Shown piece by piece: positions 60,004 through 64,000 of a stretch of 64,000 nucleotides of DNA. Numbering within the stretch: the first letter of the stretch is position 1; each line of letters opens with the position of its first letter. Made by a program: the position numbers and the translations under genes. Source of the stretch: an uncultured Spirochaetaceae bacterium (lineage in GTDB: Bacteria > Spirochaetota > Spirochaetia > Treponematales > Treponemataceae); NCBI GenBank assembly GCA_902766125.1, contig CACXCG010000018.1:19488-83487 (forward strand). The letters run 5' to 3'. Below the pieces are notes generated by a model. The model did no database searches. It was not told the origin of the DNA and saw only the letters and a program-made list of their open reading frames with translations.

Positions 60004-61159
60004 TTCTGTCGACTACCCTGAATGTCAGTTCTAGAAACAAAATATTCATTACTGCAAAAGCAAGAATGTAAAACGGCATGATTTTAATTCCCACACACTG
60101 CTGCAACTGACCAAAAACCATAGGCATAAAAGTTGTGCCGGTGTACGCAGAAGCCATCTGTAAACCTATTGCAGAGGCACTGTATTTTTTTCCAAAGTTT
60201 ACGGGAGCCATGTGCTGTATTGCAGGATACACAGGTCCCATTCCTGTTCCTATTATTACAAAACCTATAGCAGGAAGAATGTAGTTTGCAACAGGAAGCA
60301 TGACAAGAACGATTCCCAAAAGTTCAACTGCTATGCCTGCACGGATCAGAATTCTGTCTCCTGTCTTATCAGAAATAAATCCAGAAATAATGCGGCCCAG
60401 CATAAGGCCTGCAAAAATCAGAGACCCGAAGGAAGCAATAAGTTCTTCACTCATGCCTGTTTTAGTTCCGGCAAAATAACTTGATGTCCACAAAAAGCAC
60501 GTTGCTTCCCCAGAGCAGTAAGCAAAAAATGCAATCATGGTAAGAATGACACCCGGTTGTTTTAAAGTGTCACGAATTCCTGCACTCTGTTTTATTTCTT
60601 CATCATTTTCTTTCGAGTTCTTTTTCCACAAGCCGATTGAAATAATGCACATAAAAAGAATTCCCATCTGTATAAATGAAGTCCAGCGGTACCCTTCATT
60701 CCACCTTGCATACTTAAGGGCAAGCGCCATAATATTAGGACTTATAACAGCACCAATTCCGTAGAAACAGTGAAGAAAACTCATTACCGATCCGGAAAAA
60801 TTATTTGCAACATAATGGTTCACTGACGCATCGATTGCACCCGCACCCAATCCGTAAGGAATTGCAAAAATAAAAAGCATGTAGTATTCAGAACAAAACG
60901 AAAAACCTGTCAGTCCCAGCACAGTTAAAAAAATCGAAACAATGACAATCCATTTTGTATGAACACGTTTGATGATTTTAGGACTTATGAGCGCAGAAAA
61001 AATAGTCATAAACGCAATTGCCATGTACACAAAACCAGCGTAAGACGAAGGTACGCCAAATGCTTCGTGCATGACAGGCCAGCCGGATCCCAAAAGAGAA
61101 TCGGGAAGTCCCAAACTGATAAAGATAAGATAAATTACTGCAAGAAGAAAAGATGCCAT
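59993..61159 (-). CDS. MFS transporter
   Basis: A 388-residue protein with twelve predicted membrane segments and a central cytoplasmic loop (about 185-200). GRIISGFISDKTGDR matches the inter-helix MFS motif, and GLGAGAIDASVNHYV and GTGMGPVYPAIQH are like the FucP/sugar-type branch. Substrate is not known. The start at 61159 lies seven bases after a TATACT box; the ATG two codons earlier is only one base from that box and is ruled out for this promoter. Confidence 0.87.
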   Translation of the reverse strand: MASFLLAVIYLIFISLGLPDSLLGSGWPVMHEAFGVPSSYAGFVYMAIAFMTIFSALISPKIIKRVHTKWIVIVSIFLTVLGLTGFSFCSEYYMLFIFAIPYGLGAGAIDASVNHYVANNFSGSVMSFLHCFYGIGAVISPNIMALALKYARWNEGYRWTSFIQMGILFMCIISIGLWKKNSKENDEEIKQSAGIRDTLKQPGVILTMIAFFAYCSGEATCFLWTSSYFAGTKTGMSEELIASFGSLIFAGLMLGRIISGFISDKTGDRILIRAGIAVELLGIVLVMLPVANYILPAIGFVIIGTGMGPVYPAIQHMAPVNFGKKYSASAIGLQMASAYTGTTFMPMVFGQLQQCVGIKIMPFYILAFAVMNILFLELTFRVVDRNEL

Positions 61160-61166
61160 GTGCATC

Positions 61167-61196
61167 AGTATAACAAAAAACCGGAGCCTCTGACAA
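61167..61196 (-). promoter_or_regulatory. Leaderless promoter of the MFS-GNAT operon
   Basis: Minus strand: TTGTCA (61196-61191), 18-nt spacer, TATACT (61172-61167), 7 nt to ATG. It lies inside the amt terminator hairpin. Confidence 0.6.
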
Positions 61197-61209
61197 CAAA
61201 GACTCCGGC
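61174..61209 (-). terminator. Terminator of amt-PII, overlapping the next promoter
   Basis: Minus strand stem CCGGAG/CTCCGG with a 16-nt partly paired loop and six U. The same bases hold the -35 and spacer of the MFS promoter. Confidence 0.75.
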
Positions 61210-61229
61210 TAATTTTTTAGAGTAACTGT

Positions 61230-62903
61230 TTAGTCCTGAAGAGCTTCGTATCCTTCTTCACCGGTACGAACCTTTACAACATTCTGAACATCGTATACAA
61301 AAATCTTTCCGTCACCGATATTTCCTGTATACAGAACTTCCTTAGCGGCAGTAATTACCAGATCTACAGGTACTTCGCTTACCACGATGTCAACCTTAAT
61401 CTTGGGAAGCAGTGTCATATCCATTTCAACACCACGATACTTCTGCGTATTTCCATGCTGAACACCACAGCCAAGAACATTGGTTACGGTCATACCAGTT
61501 ACGTTGATATCATTCATTGCAGCCTTAAGTTCATCAAACTTACTCTGACGTGTAATGATTGTAACCATGTGGAACTTTGCATCAGGACGGCTTGTTGCCT
61601 TTGAAACAGGAACAGCCTTTTCTACAGGAACAGTTCCTGCTGCATCAGAAACACCATCTGTCATAACCTGAGGTGCCATGATAAATCCTGCATAGCTTGA
61701 ATCAATTCCATGCTCCAGCTTATCAAGACCGATGATTTCTTCTTCCTTACTTGCACGAAGTCCATGCAGCTTCTTAATCAGGGTAAAGGTGATAATCATA
61801 CAAACTGCTGTCCATGCAACAATTGTAAATTCACCAAGAGCCTGAACACCAAGATGCTTCAGTCCGCCGCCGTAGAACAAACCGTTATCTACATTGAAAA
61901 GACCGTCTGACAATGTACCCCAGATACCGTTTGCAAGGTGAACTGCAACTGCACCAACCGGGTCATCAATGTGAAGCTTAAGGTCAAGGAACTCGACAAC
62001 AATAACAACTACAAATCCTGAAACAATACCGATTATACTTGCACCCAGTGCATCAACTGTCGCACATGTCGGCGTAATTGCAACCAGACCTGCAAGGGCA
62101 GCGTTAAGTGTCATTGAAACATCAGGCTTACCGTTCTTTACCCAGGTAAAGATCATTGTTGTAACAGCTGCAACTGCAGGAGCAATTGTTGTTGTAGTAA
62201 ATACAGCAGCAAGTCCACCTACACCAAGAAGCTGTGTACAGGCAGCACCGTTAAATCCATACCAGCCGAACCACAGAATAAAGGTTCCCAATGCACCCAG
62301 TGTCAAAGAGTGACCTGGAATTGCGTGTACCTTTGTAACCTTTCCGTTCTTGTCGTAATCGTACTTTCCGATACGCGGTCCAAGGAAAATTGCACCAATC
62401 AGAGCGGCAGTACCACCAACAGAGTGAATGGCAGCGCCACCTGCAAAGTCAACAAATCCAAGCTGAACCAGCCAGCCCTGAGGGTTCCATACCCATCCTG
62501 CTTCAATCGGATACACAACGGCACTGATTACTGCTGAATAAATACAGTATGCACTGAACTTAGTGCGCTCTGCCATAGAACCGGAAACAATTGTTGCAGC
62601 GGTTGCACAGAAGACAAGGTTAAACACAAAGCTTGACCAGTCAAGTTCTGCAAAGTTTGTAAACAGCTGCATGTCCGGCTTACCGATCAAACCGAACAAA
62701 TAGTTTTCGCTCATCATCAGCCCGAAACCGAGCAGCATGAACATAGGTGTTCCGATACAGAAATCCATCAGGTTTTTCATGATGATATTTCCTGCATTCT
62801 TTGCACGTGTAAATCCCGTTTCAACCATTGCAAATCCGCACTGCATAAAGAAAACCAGTGCAGCACCGATCAGGAACCATACGCTCCATACTTCACTACC
62901 CAT
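61230..62903 (-). CDS. amt: Ammonium channel fused to a PII signalling domain
   Basis: A 557-residue fusion. Residues 1-410 form an Amt/MEP channel with eleven membrane segments: FMQCGFAMVETGFTRAKN, FAGGAAIHSVGGTAALIGA, and LGTFILWFGWYGFNG near the pore. After a linker, residues 455-557 form a PII (GlnB/GlnK) domain with VTGMTVTNVLGCGVQ leading to the T-loop, and the B/C-loop region TGNIGDGKIFVYDV. Free PII normally plugs the channel when nitrogen is plentiful; here the regulator is attached. I start at 62903, which has GGAGG five bases upstream. It follows glnN after a terminator-like hairpin. Confidence 0.94.
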   Translation of the reverse strand: MGSEVWSVWFLIGAALVFFMQCGFAMVETGFTRAKNAGNIIMKNLMDFCIGTPMFMLLGFGLMMSENYLFGLIGKPDMQLFTNFAELDWSSFVFNLVFCATAATIVSGSMAERTKFSAYCIYSAVISAVVYPIEAGWVWNPQGWLVQLGFVDFAGGAAIHSVGGTAALIGAIFLGPRIGKYDYDKNGKVTKVHAIPGHSLTLGALGTFILWFGWYGFNGAACTQLLGVGGLAAVFTTTTIAPAVAAVTTMIFTWVKNGKPDVSMTLNAALAGLVAITPTCATVDALGASIIGIVSGFVVVIVVEFLDLKLHIDDPVGAVAVHLANGIWGTLSDGLFNVDNGLFYGGGLKHLGVQALGEFTIVAWTAVCMIITFTLIKKLHGLRASKEEEIIGLDKLEHGIDSSYAGFIMAPQVMTDGVSDAAGTVPVEKAVPVSKATSRPDAKFHMVTIITRQSKFDELKAAMNDINVTGMTVTNVLGCGVQHGNTQKYRGVEMDMTLLPKIKVDIVVSEVPVDLVITAAKEVLYTGNIGDGKIFVYDVQNVVKVRTGEEGYEALQD

Positions 62904-62927
62904 ACTTACCTCCAATATTTTTGACTA

Positions 62928-62974
62928 TAAAAAAAGCCGCAGAATCATCTCCCGTACAGGAAATTTTCTGCGGC
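62928..62974 (-). terminator. Terminator/attenuator between glnN and amt
   Basis: Minus strand perfect stem GCCGCAGAA/TTCTGCGGC with a 21-nt loop and seven U, 25 nt before the amt ATG. No separate amt promoter fits between it and the gene, so partial read-through is likely. Confidence 0.8.
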
Positions 62975-63023
62975 CCCTTTGCCACTTTTATTTACATTTT
63001 TTAATTGTTGTTACACGTCAAAA

Positions 63024-64000
63024 TTATCTTACGCTGTACAGCAGATCTCCATAACTGGGGAACGGCCACAATTCTTTCGGTGTAATAACTTCCAGTTCAT
63101 CAACACATGCACGAAGTTCTCCCATTGCAGCAAATACGCTTTCTCTGTAGAACAGTGCAATTTTACCTGAATCAGCTCCGCCTGCAGCAAGTGCTTTTGC
63201 ATCCATAACTGCTTTTTCAAGTGCAGTTGTTTTCTTGAAGATTGATGCCGTAAGGCTTGAAACCTTTTTAAGCATGTCACCTTCATAAGAAGCATCGCAG
63301 TCACCGCAAGCTGCTTTTTTCAGACCGATTGTCTGTGCAAGTGATGTTGCATATTTACTTGCGCACGGAAGAATATCTTTCTTTGACATCTCAAGCATGG
63401 TTTCTGCTTCGATGTTGATAATCTTTGAATAGTTTTCGTTGTGTATTTCGTAGCGGCTTTCCAGTTCCACTTTACTGTACACACCAAACTTTTCAAAAAC
63501 CTTCATATTCTTTTCATCAAGGATATGAGGAAGTGCCTCTGGCGTAGACTTAAGATTGTACAGTCCGCGCTTTTCTGCTTCCTTGACCCATGAATCATCA
63601 TAACCGTTTCCGTTGAAGATAATGCGCTTATGGTCTTTGATTGTCTTCAGGATCAGTTCATGAAGATCTGCCTTGAAGTCTTTGCTCTTTTCAAGTATAT
63701 CTGCAAACTGACTCAACTCTTCCGCAACAACAGTGTTCAGGAAAACATTTGCACATGCAATTGATTCATTTGAACCTAGCATACGGAACTCAAACTTGTT
63801 TCCTGTAAATGCAAACGGTGAAGTACGGTTACGGTCGGTCGTATCCTTGTTAAAGTCAGGAAGAACCGTTACACCTATCTGCATCTTTTCTTTTTCGTGC
63901 TTTCCATAAGGAACACCTTTTTCAATACTGTCCAGAATTGCAGAAAGTTCATCTCCCAGGAAGATTGAAATGATAGCTGGCGGTGCTTCATTTGCTCCCA
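63024..64000 (-). CDS. glnN: Type III glutamine synthetase, C-terminal part
   Basis: The gene runs off the right edge; 324 C-terminal residues of an expected 700 or so are visible. GANEAPPAIISIFLG and DRNRTSPFAFTGNKFEFR are diagnostic of the GSIII (GlnN) family, which differs from GlnA in size and makes double-hexamer rings. It joins ammonia to glutamate using ATP. The ammonium channel-PII fusion is directly downstream, so ammonia capture and assimilation are paired. Start and regulation lie outside the window. Confidence 0.95.
   Translation of the reverse strand, partial: GANEAPPAIISIFLGDELSAILDSIEKGVPYGKHEKEKMQIGVTVLPDFNKDTTDRNRTSPFAFTGNKFEFRMLGSNESIACANVFLNTVVAEELSQFADILEKSKDFKADLHELILKTIKDHKRIIFNGNGYDDSWVKEAEKRGLYNLKSTPEALPHILDEKNMKVFEKFGVYSKVELESRYEIHNENYSKIINIEAETMLEMSKKDILPCASKYATSLAQTIGLKKAACGDCDASYEGDMLKKVSSLTASIFKKTTALEKAVMDAKALAAGGADSGKIALFYRESVFAAMGELRACVDELEVITPKELWPFPSYGDLLYSVR

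Noticed and set aside
61230..61560. Separate internal start for the PII domain of amt, as in copA
   Set aside because: The Met before VTIITRQSK has no Shine-Dalgarno or -10 box upstream.

Overview
The window looks like a stretch of chromosome from a Treponema-like, host- or gut-associated spirochaete. This rests on gene content and style rather than a marker gene. It has an HD-GYP, an EAL and a class III cyclase protein, a hybrid histidine kinase with a REC-STAS-like-REC partner, type III glutamine synthetase beside an ammonium channel fused to PII, a TrpXYZ-type ABC transporter, several lipoproteins with loose lipoboxes, and moderate GC. It reads as ordinary core chromosome: no phage, insertion sequence, CRISPR array or rRNA was seen. 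The genus call is an inference.

Layout. 1-4.9 kb: 3' end of an acyl-CoA synthetase, a copper ATPase with a nested copZ, and an HD-GYP phosphodiesterase. 5-9.9 kb: lacI-malE-malF-malG operon with an operator-rich upstream region. 9.9-16 kb: PDZ lipoprotein, HAD phosphatase, GH13 enzyme, TrpXYZ-like transporter, then tRNA-Pro(GGG) trailed by a series of hairpins. 16-31.9 kb: proS, two unknown exported proteins, GerMN protein, Rrf2 regulator, PAP2, RlmB-like methyltransferase, HD protein, CadD-like exporter, parAB, RNA methyltransferase-like protein, Cof phosphatase, EttA, and a lipoprotein. 32-35.5 kb: lytic transglycosylase, unknown protein, EIIA, unknown protein, radical SAM activase. 35.5-45.7 kb: alpha-glucan block (malQ and a giant GH13 protein), thrC, LacI regulator and GH5 cellulase lipoprotein. 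45.7-49.8 kb: membrane proteins, TetR, tRNA-Ala(GGC), flavin reductase, membrane HTH regulator, DJ-1. 49.9-54.0 kb: phosphorelay operon ending in a PHP phosphatase. 54-64 kb: duplicated dksA tail, dksA, infA, EAL protein, Fe-S aldo/keto reductase, adenylate cyclase, GNAT, MFS, and the nitrogen pair amt-PII and glnN.

How it fits together. The organism appears to degrade external glucans (GH5 lipoprotein), import maltodextrins (MalEFG) and process them in the cytoplasm (MalQ and two GH13 enzymes), under two LacI-type regulators. Nitrogen uptake and assimilation are paired at the right edge. Signalling is dense.

The most notable system-level signal is how genes start. At least 14 first genes of transcription units have a sigma-70-like -10 box ending only 6-7 nt before the ATG and no Shine-Dalgarno, so they should give leaderless mRNAs. 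Operon-internal genes mostly carry good Shine-Dalgarno sites. Divergent leaderless promoters are nested in as little as 38 bp, and nine of ten convergent gene pairs abut within 9 bp or overlap. Start codons were re-chosen on this basis.
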